Source of the DNA: an uncultured Croceitalea sp. | Lineage (GTDB): Bacteria > Bacteroidota > Bacteroidia > Flavobacteriales > Flavobacteriaceae | Reading direction: 5' to 3' | DNA length: 64,000 nt | Assembly (NCBI GenBank): GCA_947495075.1 | Contig: CANLXH010000001.1 | Location: forward strand, 806,001 to 870,000 | Part shown: positions 51,392 through 62,950 of the stretch, one piece after another | Layout: the number at the start of each line of letters is the position of its first letter | How positions within the stretch are numbered: position 1 is the stretch's first letter | Position numbers and translations under genes: made by a program | Notes under the pieces: generated by a model | What the model was told of the DNA's origin: nothing | What the model saw: the letters and a program-made list of their open reading frames with translations, nothing else | The model's database searches: none

Positions 51392-51415
51392 TACGCTTAT
51401 TGAGTAATAGTATTT

Positions 51416-51445
51416 AAAGAGCTATGTTTTGCATAGCTCTTTTTT
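51416..51445 (+). terminator. Rho-independent terminator of the rpsF-rpsR-rplI operon
   Basis: AAAGAGCTATG (51416-51426) pairs with CATAGCTCTTT (51432-51442) over a 5-base loop, followed by T to 51445. Confidence 0.92.
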
Positions 51446-51458
51446 AGTTTTATAAAAA

Positions 51459-51929
51459 ATGAAATACACCAGATTATCTAAAGAACAATTAGAGGAACTT
51501 CACCCAGAATTTATTAATTTTTTGGCTACACAGTCTATAACTGCAGATGAATGGACTAATATTAAAAGCGATAAGCCAGAAGTTGCAGAACAAGAATTGG
51601 ATGTTTTTAGTGATTTAATATGGGAGGGTGTACTCTCTAAGGTAAAATACCTTGAAAATATTTCTGCTTTACAAATGCATCTTTTTGAGTTAACCGAAAA
51701 AGAAATGAAACTTATTTCTGTAAAAGTCTTAAACCCAGAAATAGATTTAAGAACAAAGGTTGGCTTTGGTTGGTTTAAAAGAAATTTCCAATCAGATTTT
51801 GTAGAGTACTTAACGGCATCTAAAGCATATTCAGAAGATAAAAATCAAGATAAGTTCAACCTTATCCAACAAGGGGCAAATATTACAAAAGGTGAATTGT
51901 ACAAATGGTTTGACGATATGATAGGATAA
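51459..51929 (+). CDS. DUF6495-type conserved protein
   Basis: A 156-residue acidic cytoplasmic protein with no signal or membrane segment. It begins MKYTRLSKEQLEELHPEFINFL and is mostly helical, with a WEGVLSKVKYLENIS segment near 49-63 and a C-terminal ITKGELYKWFDDMI helix. I match it from memory to the flavobacterial DUF6495 group, whose function is unknown. The rplI terminator separates it from the ribosomal genes. hisS follows 27 bases later and is probably on the same message. Confidence 0.75.
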   Translation: MKYTRLSKEQLEELHPEFINFLATQSITADEWTNIKSDKPEVAEQELDVFSDLIWEGVLSKVKYLENISALQMHLFELTEKEMKLISVKVLNPEIDLRTKVGFGWFKRNFQSDFVEYLTASKAYSEDKNQDKFNLIQQGANITKGELYKWFDDMIG

Positions 51930-51956
51930 ACCGATATTTACACCAGATTTTACATC

Positions 51957-53345
51957 ATGGCACAAAAACCAAGCATTCCAAAAGGTACTCGGGACTTTTC
52001 TCCTCAAGAATTAGCAAAGCGTAATTATATATTCAAAATTATAAAAGAAAAGTTTGAACTTTTTGGCTTTCAACCTATAGAAACTCCAAGCTTTGAAAAT
52101 TCCGAAACTTTACTTGGTAAGTATGGAGATGAAGGCGACCGACTAATTTTTAAGATTCTAAATTCTGGAGATTTCATCTCTAAGGTTGATGATATTACGT
52201 ATAGCTCTAAAAAATCAAGTTCTATTGCTCCAAAAATTACTGAAAAAGCTCTCCGTTATGATCTTACGGTGCCCTTTGCACGCTATGTAGTGATGCACCA
52301 GAATGAGATAGATTTCCCTTTTAAAAGATATCAAATACAACCAGTTTGGCGCGCAGATAGGCCTCAAAAAGGGCGTTTTAGAGAATTTTATCAATGCGAT
52401 GCAGATGTAGTTGGCGCTAATTCTTTATTGCAAGAGGTAGAATTGGTGCAATTATATGATGCTGTTTTTACAGAATTAAGGTTAGAGGGAACAACTATAA
52501 AGATTAATAATCGAAAAATACTATCTGGAATCGCAGAAGTCATCGGAGCGCAACATTTGTTGGTAGACTTCACCGTTGCCTTAGATAAACTGGATAAAAT
52601 AGGTGAAGCGAAGGTAAAAGAAGAAATGCTCGCTAAGGGTATTTCTGAAATTGCAATTGAAAAAGCAAGCCCTTTATTTTCGATGTCGGGAACACCAAGT
52701 GAACAACTAAGTCAACTAGAAAATTTATTGTCAGATTCTGAAACTGGATTATCTGGTGTTACAGAGCTAGGAGAAATTATAGATACTGTTAATGAACTTG
52801 GTTTAAAATCCGCAAATCTAGCTTTAGATGTAACTTTAGCAAGAGGTCTTAATTACTATACAGGAGCTATTTTTGAAGTTTCTGCACCAGAAGGTGTGAA
52901 AATGGGCTCTATTGGTGGTGGAGGGCGTTATGATGACCTTACAGGAATTTTTGGTCTTAAAGATGTAAGTGGAGTAGGTATTTCTTTTGGACTAGATAGA
53001 ATCTATTTGGTTTTAGAAGAATTAGGGCTGTTTCCTGAAGAAATTAATCAATCCTTGCAAGTATTGTGCTTAAACTTTGGCGTTGCTGAAAGTAAGGCTG
53101 CTTTGAAATTGATTTCAAGCTTACGAAGCAATGGCATAAAAGCAGATTTATATCCTTCAAATACTAAAGTTCAAAAACAGTTTAAGTATGCTGATAAGCG
53201 AAATGTTCCTTATGTCATCTTATTAGGAGAAAAAGAACTGGAGGCTGGTCAGTGTATTATAAAAAACATGCAAACAGGCGAACAAATAGCATATAATTTG
53301 AATTCCCTTAATGATTTAGTAAGTGAGCTAAATTCTAATTCTTGA
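51957..53345 (+). CDS. hisS: Histidine-tRNA ligase
   Basis: A 462-residue class II aminoacyl-tRNA synthetase. It has the N-terminal KPSIPKGTRDFSPQELAKR, motif 2 with FQ-type Arg in FKRYQIQPVWRADRPQKGRFREFYQCDADVVG (about 119-150), the histidine signature LARGLNYYTGAIFEV near 298-312, and motif 3 in GVGISFGLDRIYLVL. A C-terminal anticodon-binding domain follows (about 375-455). It charges tRNA-His. Its last 18 bases overlap the convergent NUDIX gene. Confidence 0.96.
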   Translation: MAQKPSIPKGTRDFSPQELAKRNYIFKIIKEKFELFGFQPIETPSFENSETLLGKYGDEGDRLIFKILNSGDFISKVDDITYSSKKSSSIAPKITEKALRYDLTVPFARYVVMHQNEIDFPFKRYQIQPVWRADRPQKGRFREFYQCDADVVGANSLLQEVELVQLYDAVFTELRLEGTTIKINNRKILSGIAEVIGAQHLLVDFTVALDKLDKIGEAKVKEEMLAKGISEIAIEKASPLFSMSGTPSEQLSQLENLLSDSETGLSGVTELGEIIDTVNELGLKSANLALDVTLARGLNYYTGAIFEVSAPEGVKMGSIGGGGRYDDLTGIFGLKDVSGVGISFGLDRIYLVLEELGLFPEEINQSLQVLCLNFGVAESKAALKLISSLRSNGIKADLYPSNTKVQKQFKYADKRNVPYVILLGEKELEAGQCIIKNMQTGEQIAYNLNSLNDLVSELNSNS

Positions 53346-53873
53346 GGCTATCGTTTTAACAATACTTAAATGCCGTTCTTTTGCAGTAGGGACAAGGTTT
53401 TCATCTTCATTTTCAATTAAAGTTTCGAACTCTTTTAAGGAAATCCACTTTAAGGCTTCAACTTCTGAATCTTGCTTGGTAAGCAAAGTATTTTCATCTA
53501 ATAAATACAAAAAAACATGGATGTATTCTCTATCCCAAATACCATTATCGTGTTTCACTTTCTTTTTTAAGACTGTTATTTTTTCGAGCTTGTCTTGTTG
53601 AATTTGAATTCCAATTTCTTCATTCACTTCTCTTAATGCTGCATTTTCTATAGTTTCTCCTGCTCCAATATGTCCGGCTACAGAAACATCCCATAATAGT
53701 GGGAAAGTGATTTTAGTCTTTCCGCGTTGTTGCAATAGAACCTCTCCATTTTTTGTGTAAAACCACACATGAATCGTTGGATGAAACAAGCCTTTTTTGT
53801 GTGCCTCAGACTTCAAAGCTGTTCTTCCAGTAGGATTCCCTTTTGAGTCTAGAATATCAACGAGTTCATCCAC
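53328..53873 (-). CDS. NUDIX hydrolase (IPP-isomerase-like subgroup)
   Basis: A 181-residue NUDIX protein. The Nudix box GAGETIENAALREVNEEIGIQI (near 73-94) has the GxxxxxExxxxxREVxEExGI pattern that binds metal and the pyrophosphate. The N-terminus MDELVDILDSKGNPTGRTALKSEAHKKGLFHPTIHVW is characteristic of the subgroup resembling isopentenyl-diphosphate isomerase. The substrate is unknown. It overlaps the hisS 3' end by 18 bases on the opposite strand and follows the M42 peptidase gene by 28 bases. Confidence 0.9.
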   Translation of the reverse strand: MDELVDILDSKGNPTGRTALKSEAHKKGLFHPTIHVWFYTKNGEVLLQQRGKTKITFPLLWDVSVAGHIGAGETIENAALREVNEEIGIQIQQDKLEKITVLKKKVKHDNGIWDREYIHVFLYLLDENTLLTKQDSEVEALKWISLKEFETLIENEDENLVPTAKERHLSIVKTIASRIRI

Positions 53874-53901
53874 AAACTACTGTTTTATTTCTAGGCATTA
53901 C

Positions 53902-54990
53902 CTAGTCAAAATAACTAAATGTTTCTCCATCTTTTATAGTGAGTAATGTTTCATAGATTAAGCGAATCACATTTTCTACATCATCTTTATGCACTGTTTC
54001 AACTGTAGTGTGCATATATCTTAATGGTAAAGAAATTAATGCAGAAGCAACGCCACCATTACTATAAGCAAAAGCATCTGTGTCTGTTCCAGTAGCTCTG
54101 GAAGAAGCAGAACGCTGAAAAGGTATTTTTTTTGCTTCAGCAGTCTCTAAAATGCGCTCTCTAAGTTTTTGTTGTACCGCTGGAGCATAAGAAATAACAG
54201 GGCCTTTTCCAATTTGAGTGTCACCCTGTACTTTTTTATCAATCATTGGAGTACTTGTATCATGTGTAACATCTGTAACAATTGCTACATTTGGTTTTAT
54301 AGTTTGTGTAATCATTTCAGCTCCTCGCAATCCTATTTCTTCCTGTACAGAGTTAGTGATATACAGCCCAAAAGGCAATGTTACTTTGTTTTCGTGGAGT
54401 AGTCTAGCTACCTCTGCAATCATGAAACCACCAGCACGATTATCTAATGCTCTACAAACAAATTTATCTTTATTCAATACATGAAATTCATCAGGATAAG
54501 TAATAACACATCCAACATGAACGCCCATTTTTTCAACTTCTTCTTTATCTTTTGCCCCTACATCAATAGTAATATTATCTAGTTTTGGAGGTTCTTCTTT
54601 ACCACCTCTACGCGTATGTATCGCTGGCCAACCAAAAACACCTTTTACAATTCCTTTTTTTGTGTGAATATTCACCCATTTAGATGGTGCTATTTGGTGA
54701 TCGCTACCACCATTTCTTATTACATGAAGCAAACCATTATCTGTAATATAATTAACATACCAAGAGATTTCATCTGAGTGTCCTTCAATTACAACTTTAT
54801 ATTTTGCTTTTGGATTAATTACAGCCACAGCTGTACCATAAGTATCCGTTATAAACTCATCTACATACGGTTTTAGATAATTCATCCAAATCTTTTGCCC
54901 TTCCCATTCATAACCGGTAGGAGAGGCATTATTAAGGTATTTTTCAAAAAACTTTAATGATTTATCAGTGATGATTTTCTTGGAACTCAT
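53902..54990 (-). CDS. M42-family zinc aminopeptidase
   Basis: A 362-residue cytoplasmic metallopeptidase of the M42 (PepA/TET, DAPase-like) family. Metal-binding and catalytic landmarks are EGHSDEIS near 69-76, RALDNRAGGFM near 182-192, NSVQEEIGLRGAE near 213-225 with the catalytic Glu pair, ATGTDTDAF near 300, and MHTTVETVHKDD near 330. Such enzymes form large tetrahedral complexes that trim short peptides. It is transcribed with the NUDIX gene. Confidence 0.92.
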   Translation of the reverse strand: MSSKKIITDKSLKFFEKYLNNASPTGYEWEGQKIWMNYLKPYVDEFITDTYGTAVAVINPKAKYKVVIEGHSDEISWYVNYITDNGLLHVIRNGGSDHQIAPSKWVNIHTKKGIVKGVFGWPAIHTRRGGKEEPPKLDNITIDVGAKDKEEVEKMGVHVGCVITYPDEFHVLNKDKFVCRALDNRAGGFMIAEVARLLHENKVTLPFGLYITNSVQEEIGLRGAEMITQTIKPNVAIVTDVTHDTSTPMIDKKVQGDTQIGKGPVISYAPAVQQKLRERILETAEAKKIPFQRSASSRATGTDTDAFAYSNGGVASALISLPLRYMHTTVETVHKDDVENVIRLIYETLLTIKDGETFSYFD

Positions 54991-55059
54991 AAATAATGTT
55001 TAAGCTACAAACATAGTAATATTCACTTTTATTTAATAATATAAGATTAGCATTATTGT

Positions 55060-55067
55060 TACTTTTG
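55060..55067 (+). promoter_or_regulatory. -7 promoter element of the DUF4294 gene
   Basis: TACTTTTG, an exact TAnnTTTG match, 25 bases before the ATG at 55093. No clear TTG is seen 19-21 bases further upstream. Confidence 0.55.
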
Positions 55068-55092
55068 ATAAGGTTTTTGAAAGCCATTAGAT

Positions 55093-55779
55093 ATGTTACG
55101 ATACCTAATTATACTGCTAGTTCTACTAATTTTCTCTTTTGGATACTCTCAAGAAGAGAAAGAAATAGATTCTATAGAAGAATACTACATTAGATTTGAA
55201 GGGGATTCAGTTTTACAAAGTTCAATTCCTTTAGATGAAGTTTACATTTTTGGAAAGCTAGAATTTGCGGATAAAAAAGAAAAACTTCGATATTATATTT
55301 TAAGGCGTAAAACTATAAAAGTATATCCTTATGCCAAATTAGCGTCGGAACGTTTGGTAGAATTAAATGATAGTCTTACCAAAATCAAGAAAAAGCGTCA
55401 TCAAAAAAGGTATACCAAAAAAGTACAGAAATATATTGAAGGAGAGTTTTCGGATAAACTAAAAAAATTAACTCGGACTGAAGGACAAATTTTAGTAAAA
55501 CTTATTCATAGACAGACAGGTTCAACAGCTTTTAATTTGGTTAAGGAGCTAAGAAGTGGATGGAGAGCATTTTGGTATAATACTACTGCAAAAGCGTTTA
55601 AAATTAGTTTAAAAAAGGAATATCAACCAGATAAAGTGCACGAAGATTACTTGATAGAAGATATACTTCAGCGTGCCTTTACTTATGACAAATTAGATAG
55701 ACAAAAATCTGTTTTAGATTATGACTACGCAAGTCTTAGTAATAAATGGAAGGATAACTCACCAAAACCAGAGAACTAG
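55093..55779 (+). CDS. DUF4294 exported protein
   Basis: A 228-residue exported protein with a signal peptide (about residues 1-19). It has the family's DEVYIFGKLEFADKKEKLRYYILRRKTIKVYPYAKLASERL segment near 45-90, and a later KLIHRQTGSTAFNLVKELRSGWRAFWYNTTAKAF block near 137-170. DUF4294 is a Bacteroidota family without known function. The mature protein is very basic and helical after residue 70. It converges with the DUF6095 gene (4-base overlap) and has its own -7 element. Confidence 0.88.
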   Translation: MLRYLIILLVLLIFSFGYSQEEKEIDSIEEYYIRFEGDSVLQSSIPLDEVYIFGKLEFADKKEKLRYYILRRKTIKVYPYAKLASERLVELNDSLTKIKKKRHQKRYTKKVQKYIEGEFSDKLKKLTRTEGQILVKLIHRQTGSTAFNLVKELRSGWRAFWYNTTAKAFKISLKKEYQPDKVHEDYLIEDILQRAFTYDKLDRQKSVLDYDYASLSNKWKDNSPKPEN

Positions 55780-56012
55780 TTCTTTTTACCAAAAACGGCA
55801 TTCATCACAATATTAACAGATCTAAACCCCAAATAAACAGCTAGAATTGCTAGTATAATCCCAATAATTAAGACAGGAATAAACAAAGGTTTATCTGTGT
55901 TTTTGAATGCTTGGTATAATACTATAGGAGCCAAGAACATAGTCCCTGCAGTATATGCAAAGGATTTCAACCCTTTTATTAGTAACTCTTTATCGGTTTT
56001 CATAGAATTCAA
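55776..56012 (-). CDS. DUF6095-like two-helix membrane protein
   Basis: A 78-residue protein with two strongly hydrophobic helices (about 15-32 and 43-62) separated by KNTDKPLF. It opens MNSMKTDKELLIKGLKSFAYTAGTMFLAP; a second ATG at residue 4 may be the real start. It matches, from memory, the small flavobacterial DUF6095 group of unknown function. It is divergent from the gluconate permease gene with a 52-base gap. Confidence 0.82.
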   Translation of the reverse strand: MNSMKTDKELLIKGLKSFAYTAGTMFLAPIVLYQAFKNTDKPLFIPVLIIGIILAILAVYLGFRSVNIVMNAVFGKKN

Positions 56013-56064
56013 ATTTAGCTAGAATAGTTATATTTAGAAAAACCAATTTACAGACTTACTTTTT

Positions 56065-57396
56065 ATGGAATTATTAGTTCTACTTTTAGTAGTTGTATTT
56101 ATTATCATAGCTACGGTTAGGTATAAAATGAACCCTGTTTTATCATTGACTATAGCCGCAATTCTTTCAGGTTTTTTACTTGGATTAAAACCTGATGTGA
56201 TTATGAAAACAATTGGAGACGGTTTTGGTAAAACCTTATCTGGAATTGGATTGGTCATCGCATTTGGTACGATAATAGGTGTTTTTTTAGAAAAAACAGG
56301 TAGCACCAAGGTTTTAGCAAATACAGTATTAAAATGGGTAGGACTAAAGCGCTCCGCTTTAGCTTTAAATCTAGCCGGGTTTATTATTTCTATACCCGTT
56401 TTTTGTGATTCTGGCTTTATCATTCTTTCTTCCCTAAATAAAGCATTAAGTAAAAAAACAGGCATTCCAATATTGGTGTTTGCAATAGCACTAGGGACAG
56501 GACTTTATGCTGCACATGTATTTGTTCCACCAACTCCTGGACCATTAGCAGCGGCAGCTATTTTGGGAGCAGACTTAGGTACAGTTTTGTTATTTGGATT
56601 TATTGTAGCTATACCAGTTTCTCTATCTGGATATATATGGGCAAAATATATTGGTAAATCTTTAAATATAACTAAAGAATTAGAAGGAGGAAATAATATT
56701 GAATCAGATCGGGGAAAAGAGAAATATGATGTAAAACCTTTTCAAGCTTTTTTACCCTTGCTAGTTCCTGTTATATTAATTGCATTAAAATCTATAGCAG
56801 ATTATCCAACTAAACCTTTGGGAGAAGCTGTGACTTTTGAAGTTTTAAATTTCATAGGAAACCCAATTGTTGCATTATTTATTGGGGTTTTGTTTTCTTT
56901 TCCATTAGCAAAAAATACTAATATAAAACTCAAAAACGAATGGATTGTGACAGCATTTAAACAGGCTGGGTTAATTATATTGATTACTGGGTCTGGAGGT
57001 GCTTTTGGAGCGATATTAAGAACTATAGATGTTAATGAAGTACTTAATTTACAATCTACTTCAGGGTTTGGAGGCTTGCTTATTTGTTTTATTATTGCGG
57101 CGGTATTAAAGACTGCACAGGGTTCATCTACAGTAGCAATTATTACCACAGCGGCTATTATAGCTCCACTACTTGAGACCTTTGGCTTATTTAGTTTAAT
57201 TAATAAAGCTCTAGCAGTTTTAGCCATTGGCGCAGGAGCTATGACAGTGTCACATATTAATGATAGTTATTTTTGGGTAGTCTCACAATTTTCGAATATG
57301 GATGTGAAAACAGCTCTAAAAGGACATTCTGTTGCAACATTATTTCAAGGCATAACAGGGCTTGGTGTTATATTACTACTACATGCTATTTTATAA
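56065..57396 (+). CDS. GntP-family gluconate:H+ symporter-like permease
   Basis: A 443-residue polytopic inner-membrane transporter with about 12 hydrophobic segments. It has the GntP-family landmarks TVRYKMNPVLSLTIAAILSGFLLG near the start, FCDSGFIILSSLNKALSK near 112-129, HVFVPPTPGPLAAAAILGADLG near 152-173, and the late SHINDSYFWVVSQFSNMDVKTALK. It imports gluconate or related sugar acids with protons. Although zwf, pgl and gnd lie 41 kb away, no gluconate kinase is seen next to it. Confidence 0.9.
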   Translation: MELLVLLLVVVFIIIATVRYKMNPVLSLTIAAILSGFLLGLKPDVIMKTIGDGFGKTLSGIGLVIAFGTIIGVFLEKTGSTKVLANTVLKWVGLKRSALALNLAGFIISIPVFCDSGFIILSSLNKALSKKTGIPILVFAIALGTGLYAAHVFVPPTPGPLAAAAILGADLGTVLLFGFIVAIPVSLSGYIWAKYIGKSLNITKELEGGNNIESDRGKEKYDVKPFQAFLPLLVPVILIALKSIADYPTKPLGEAVTFEVLNFIGNPIVALFIGVLFSFPLAKNTNIKLKNEWIVTAFKQAGLIILITGSGGAFGAILRTIDVNEVLNLQSTSGFGGLLICFIIAAVLKTAQGSSTVAIITTAAIIAPLLETFGLFSLINKALAVLAIGAGAMTVSHINDSYFWVVSQFSNMDVKTALKGHSVATLFQGITGLGVILLLHAIL

Positions 57397-58236
57397 ATCT
57401 TCTATAATTAAAGATTGTTTAAATTCTTGTACAACGGCGAAATACCCTAAGGGAAAGTTTTGGGATTGTGATGTATTATCAGTAATACTTAAATTAATAA
57501 TGTTGCCTCGAATTGTAGAAGCTGGCGTTTGAAATGGTCCTTGGTCTCCACCTGCTTGAACTATTAATTGATTCATATAATTATAGAATTCCTGATCCAC
57601 ACCTAATATGCTAATTTCTATTTCTTGTCCGGGATTTATTTCATCATCATAAAAATATGAGAATTCAAACTCTTGACCTTGATAGAACAAATCCTCTGTT
57701 ACCAAAAACTCATTAAAATCAAAGTCAAAAAGATAGAAGTCATCTCTAGTTCCATTATCGATAAAGGAAACTATTACTTCTGTTTCATCACCACCAAATA
57801 ATGTTTCTGTACCCTGTCTTAAGCTATTTATGGGAACAGTAGGAACAAATTGAGTAGTGGCGGTATATATAATACCTTGATAGTTAATTGTAAGTAAAAG
57901 CCTCCCTTGTTCTAAAAAATTATTTTCAATAATATTGGTATATACACCTGGTTCCATTACATCTTCTTCTAATACTATTACATTATCGTCCATAGTATTC
58001 ATGGCATCCAAATTTGTAATGGTAACCAAATCTATTTGAGGAATAATACTTTCTTCAAAAAAAGAGCTCGTTAAAGTTATTTTGACTTCAACTTGGGTTG
58101 ATGTTGATTCGTCTTCTACTCTAATTAAAGCATCAACGTTAAGTCTAGGTTCTATGGTAGGAACTTCCACTTCAATAACATCTTCACAAGATGAAAACAC
58201 CGAAATTATCACTAGTATAATAAAGACTTTTTTCAT
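57391..58236 (-). CDS. DUF4249 lipoprotein partnered with TonB receptor
   Basis: A 281-residue lipoprotein (MKKVFIILVIISVFSSC, Cys17) with the DUF4249 layout: an N-terminal EVEVPTIEPRLNVDALI, then beta-rich domains with the YYNYMNQL-like FYNYMNQLI helix near 210 and a GYFAVVQE-type end. DUF4249 genes nearly always follow a TonB receptor with a carboxypeptidase-like domain, as here (2-base gap). They are thought to be surface-exposed partners of the receptor. The ligand is unknown. It overlaps the gntP stop by six bases. Confidence 0.92.
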   Translation of the reverse strand: MKKVFIILVIISVFSSCEDVIEVEVPTIEPRLNVDALIRVEDESTSTQVEVKITLTSSFFEESIIPQIDLVTITNLDAMNTMDDNVIVLEEDVMEPGVYTNIIENNFLEQGRLLLTINYQGIIYTATTQFVPTVPINSLRQGTETLFGGDETEVIVSFIDNGTRDDFYLFDFDFNEFLVTEDLFYQGQEFEFSYFYDDEINPGQEIEISILGVDQEFYNYMNQLIVQAGGDQGPFQTPASTIRGNIINLSITDNTSQSQNFPLGYFAVVQEFKQSLIIEDL

Positions 58237-58238
58237 CT

Positions 58239-60626
58239 TTAAAATTTAAAATTATAGGTTACTGCTGGAACAACACCAAAAATTGAAGTTCTTACAGCTT
58301 CATTAACACCAGTATCTTGATTACGCCTAAAATTTATTGAAGCTGTATTTCGCCTATTATATAGGTTATAGATGCTAAATACCCATTCACCCTGAAGTCT
58401 TCTAGAATTATTCTTTTTTGGAGTAAGGGTAGCAGAAAGGTCAATACGATGGTAATCTGGCAATCGTTCCTTGTTCCTTAAACCAAAAAAAGGCACGGTT
58501 AAACCTTGAAACTCAAACTGACCTGTTGGGAAATTCGTGGGTTGACCTGTTTGATATACAAAGTTTGTATTAAAACTCCATTTTTCATTCAATTTATAAC
58601 CTGCAAAAAGTGAAACGTCATGCGTTTTGTCATATGGGGTATTATACCATTGCCCAAGATTAATACCAGTTTCTGGGTTATCGGCAGAAATTGTTCTACC
58701 TGGTGTTCTTTGCTCAGATTTTGATATGGTATATGCTATCCAGCCCTGAAAATCTCCTTCATTCTTTCTGAATAAAAATTCAATACCATATGCTCTAGCT
58801 TCTCCATTAAGAATAACTCGTTCAATATTGTCATTTGCGATAAGGTTTGCTCCATCTATATAATCTATTCTATTTTGAATGTCTTTGTAAAAAGCTTCTG
58901 ATTCAAAAGAATATTTACCATTGGTGATATTTTTAAAATACCCAATTGCAAATTGATCTAAAATTTGTGGCTCTACAAAAGGTCCGCTAGGAGTCCAAAC
59001 ATCTAATGGAGTAGGGGAGCTCGTATTGGAAAGTAAATGTAAGTATTGTGCTAAACGTGTATAACTAGCTTTTATGGAGCTATTTGGGTTAATTGAATAT
59101 GCTAGAGAAGTTCGTGGCTCAAAATTATTAAATGTAGCTAAGTTGCCTCCTCTACCTGGATTAATTTCCTCAATTGGTTCTGCTTCTTGATAAATTTGAA
59201 GTTCCGGATTGAATATGATGGGATTGTTATTTTCGTATACACTGATTCTGTCTTGTCCTAACCGCATAAAATTGCTAAAACGTAGTCCATAACCAAGACT
59301 TAGCTTATCCGTTATTTGTTGTTCCACATCAATATAGGCTGCAAATTCATTGGCAAATTTTCTTGTAAGTTGCTCTTCAACTATTCCAGAGTCACTATTA
59401 CTTGGTTCAATCCTCCCTGGATTGAATTGATAATAGATATTATTTAAACCGTAATTGATTTGTAGTTTGTCATTTACATAATTCTTTAAATCATATTTTA
59501 AATTAAAATTGCGGATGCCCGAATTCCAGTCAAAACCGATAAAATCTAGTTTTAGTCCATAATAATAATCAGAATAGATTAGAGATAAGTTGGAAAAAAG
59601 CTTATCTGAAAACAGGTGATTCCATCTAAAATTTGCTACCGAATTACCATATGTATTTACAAAACTATCATTAATACTAAATACATCGCGCCCAAAATAC
59701 CCCGACATATAAATGCTGTTATTTGAATTTAACTTAAAATTTAATTTAGTATTTAAATCAAAAAAATAAGCTCTATTGTCTATATCGAACAAAGGTAGAA
59801 ATAGATGGGCGTAGGAAGCACGGCCTCCAATAAGAAAGGCAGACTTGTTTTTTTTAATAGGTCCCTCTAACAATAACCTACTGGCTACTGCCCCGATACC
59901 GCCATTCATTTTAAACTCTTTACTGTTACCTTCTTTTTGAAAAATATCAAGAACAGAAGATACTCTACCACCATATCTAGCTGGTATTCCTCCTTTATAA
60001 AGTTTGATATCTTTTATGGCATCTGGATTAAAAACAGAAAAGAACCCAAAAAGGTGAGAAGAATTAAAAATAATTGCCTCATCCAAAAGGATAAGGTTTT
60101 GATCAACAGCACCGCCCCTTACATTGAAACCGGAAGCTCCTTCCCCAGCATTTGTAACACCAGGGAGTAATAATATGGATTTAATAATATCTGCCTCCCC
60201 TAAAATAACAGGTATTTTTTTAATTGTTTTAGTGGATAAAGCGTTAACACTCATCTGAGGTTTTCGTATATCCAACCGTTCAGTGTCTTCAGAGACTATT
60301 ACTTCTTCCAGTTGCTCAACTTCTTCAACCAATTTAAAGTTTAGCTTCTCATTAGAATTAAGTAATATCGTTTGCGAAATCTCCTTAAAACCTAAATAAC
60401 TTACAATTATTTCATACTCCCCACTTGGTAAAGAAATAGAATAAAATCCGTATTCATTGGTGGTAGTTCCTGTTCTGAGCTCGGGAATAGCAACAGTAAC
60501 TCCAATAAGTGTTTCATTACTGGAAGCTTCTGTAATAGTTCCACTAATTGTATAGCGTTGTTGAGAAAAAGTTAATAAAGGCAATAGTAAAAGCACATAT
60601 GAGTGCGTCCAACGCAGGTTCGGCAT
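58239..60626 (-). CDS. TonB-dependent receptor with N-terminal carboxypeptidase-like domain
   Basis: A 795-residue outer-membrane receptor with a signal peptide (about residues 1-21). A CarboxypepD_reg-like domain follows (about 25-105, GTITEASSNETLIGVTVAIP to YEIIVSYLGFKEIS), then the plug (GAASGFNVRGG-like GEGASGFNVRGGAVDQNLILLDEAIIFN near 155-182) and a large barrel ending in VVPAVTYNFKF with a C-terminal aromatic. It is not a SusC-type receptor (no adjacent SusD) but the partner of the DUF4249 gene 2 bases downstream. The substrate is unknown. A hairpin lies directly before its start. Confidence 0.93.
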   Translation of the reverse strand: MPNLRWTHSYVLLLLPLLTFSQQRYTISGTITEASSNETLIGVTVAIPELRTGTTTNEYGFYSISLPSGEYEIIVSYLGFKEISQTILLNSNEKLNFKLVEEVEQLEEVIVSEDTERLDIRKPQMSVNALSTKTIKKIPVILGEADIIKSILLLPGVTNAGEGASGFNVRGGAVDQNLILLDEAIIFNSSHLFGFFSVFNPDAIKDIKLYKGGIPARYGGRVSSVLDIFQKEGNSKEFKMNGGIGAVASRLLLEGPIKKNKSAFLIGGRASYAHLFLPLFDIDNRAYFFDLNTKLNFKLNSNNSIYMSGYFGRDVFSINDSFVNTYGNSVANFRWNHLFSDKLFSNLSLIYSDYYYGLKLDFIGFDWNSGIRNFNLKYDLKNYVNDKLQINYGLNNIYYQFNPGRIEPSNSDSGIVEEQLTRKFANEFAAYIDVEQQITDKLSLGYGLRFSNFMRLGQDRISVYENNNPIIFNPELQIYQEAEPIEEINPGRGGNLATFNNFEPRTSLAYSINPNSSIKASYTRLAQYLHLLSNTSSPTPLDVWTPSGPFVEPQILDQFAIGYFKNITNGKYSFESEAFYKDIQNRIDYIDGANLIANDNIERVILNGEARAYGIEFLFRKNEGDFQGWIAYTISKSEQRTPGRTISADNPETGINLGQWYNTPYDKTHDVSLFAGYKLNEKWSFNTNFVYQTGQPTNFPTGQFEFQGLTVPFFGLRNKERLPDYHRIDLSATLTPKKNNSRRLQGEWVFSIYNLYNRRNTASINFRRNQDTGVNEAVRTSIFGVVPAVTYNFKF

Positions 60627-60633
60627 TTAATTT

Positions 60634-60665
60634 ATGATTTTCTTGAAATTAAGGAATAAAATCAT
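60634..60665 (-). promoter_or_regulatory. Inverted repeat at the start of the TonB receptor message
   Basis: ATGATTTT (60634-60641) pairs with AAAATCAT (60658-60665). On the minus strand this places an 8-pair hairpin seven bases before the receptor ATG, where it could mask the ribosome-binding region. It has no T run, so a terminator for icd is unlikely. Confidence 0.4.
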
Positions 60666-60696
60666 TTTACTCTTACTTAAAAATCAAAAAACTAGC

Positions 60697-62928
<2,232 letters not shown>

Positions 62929-62942
62929 TTATTTTAGCGGTG

Positions 62943-62950
62943 CAAATATA
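62943..62950 (-). promoter_or_regulatory. -7 promoter element of icd
   Basis: The complement reads TATATTTG, an exact TAnnTTTG match, 23 bases before the icd ATG. A convincing -33 TTG is not seen at 19-21 bases. Confidence 0.6.

Noticed and set aside
56034-56465. 143-codon minus-strand frame over the gluconate permease start
   Set aside because: It is antisense to the clear permease gene and rich in residues expected from reverse reading of hydrophobic codons.
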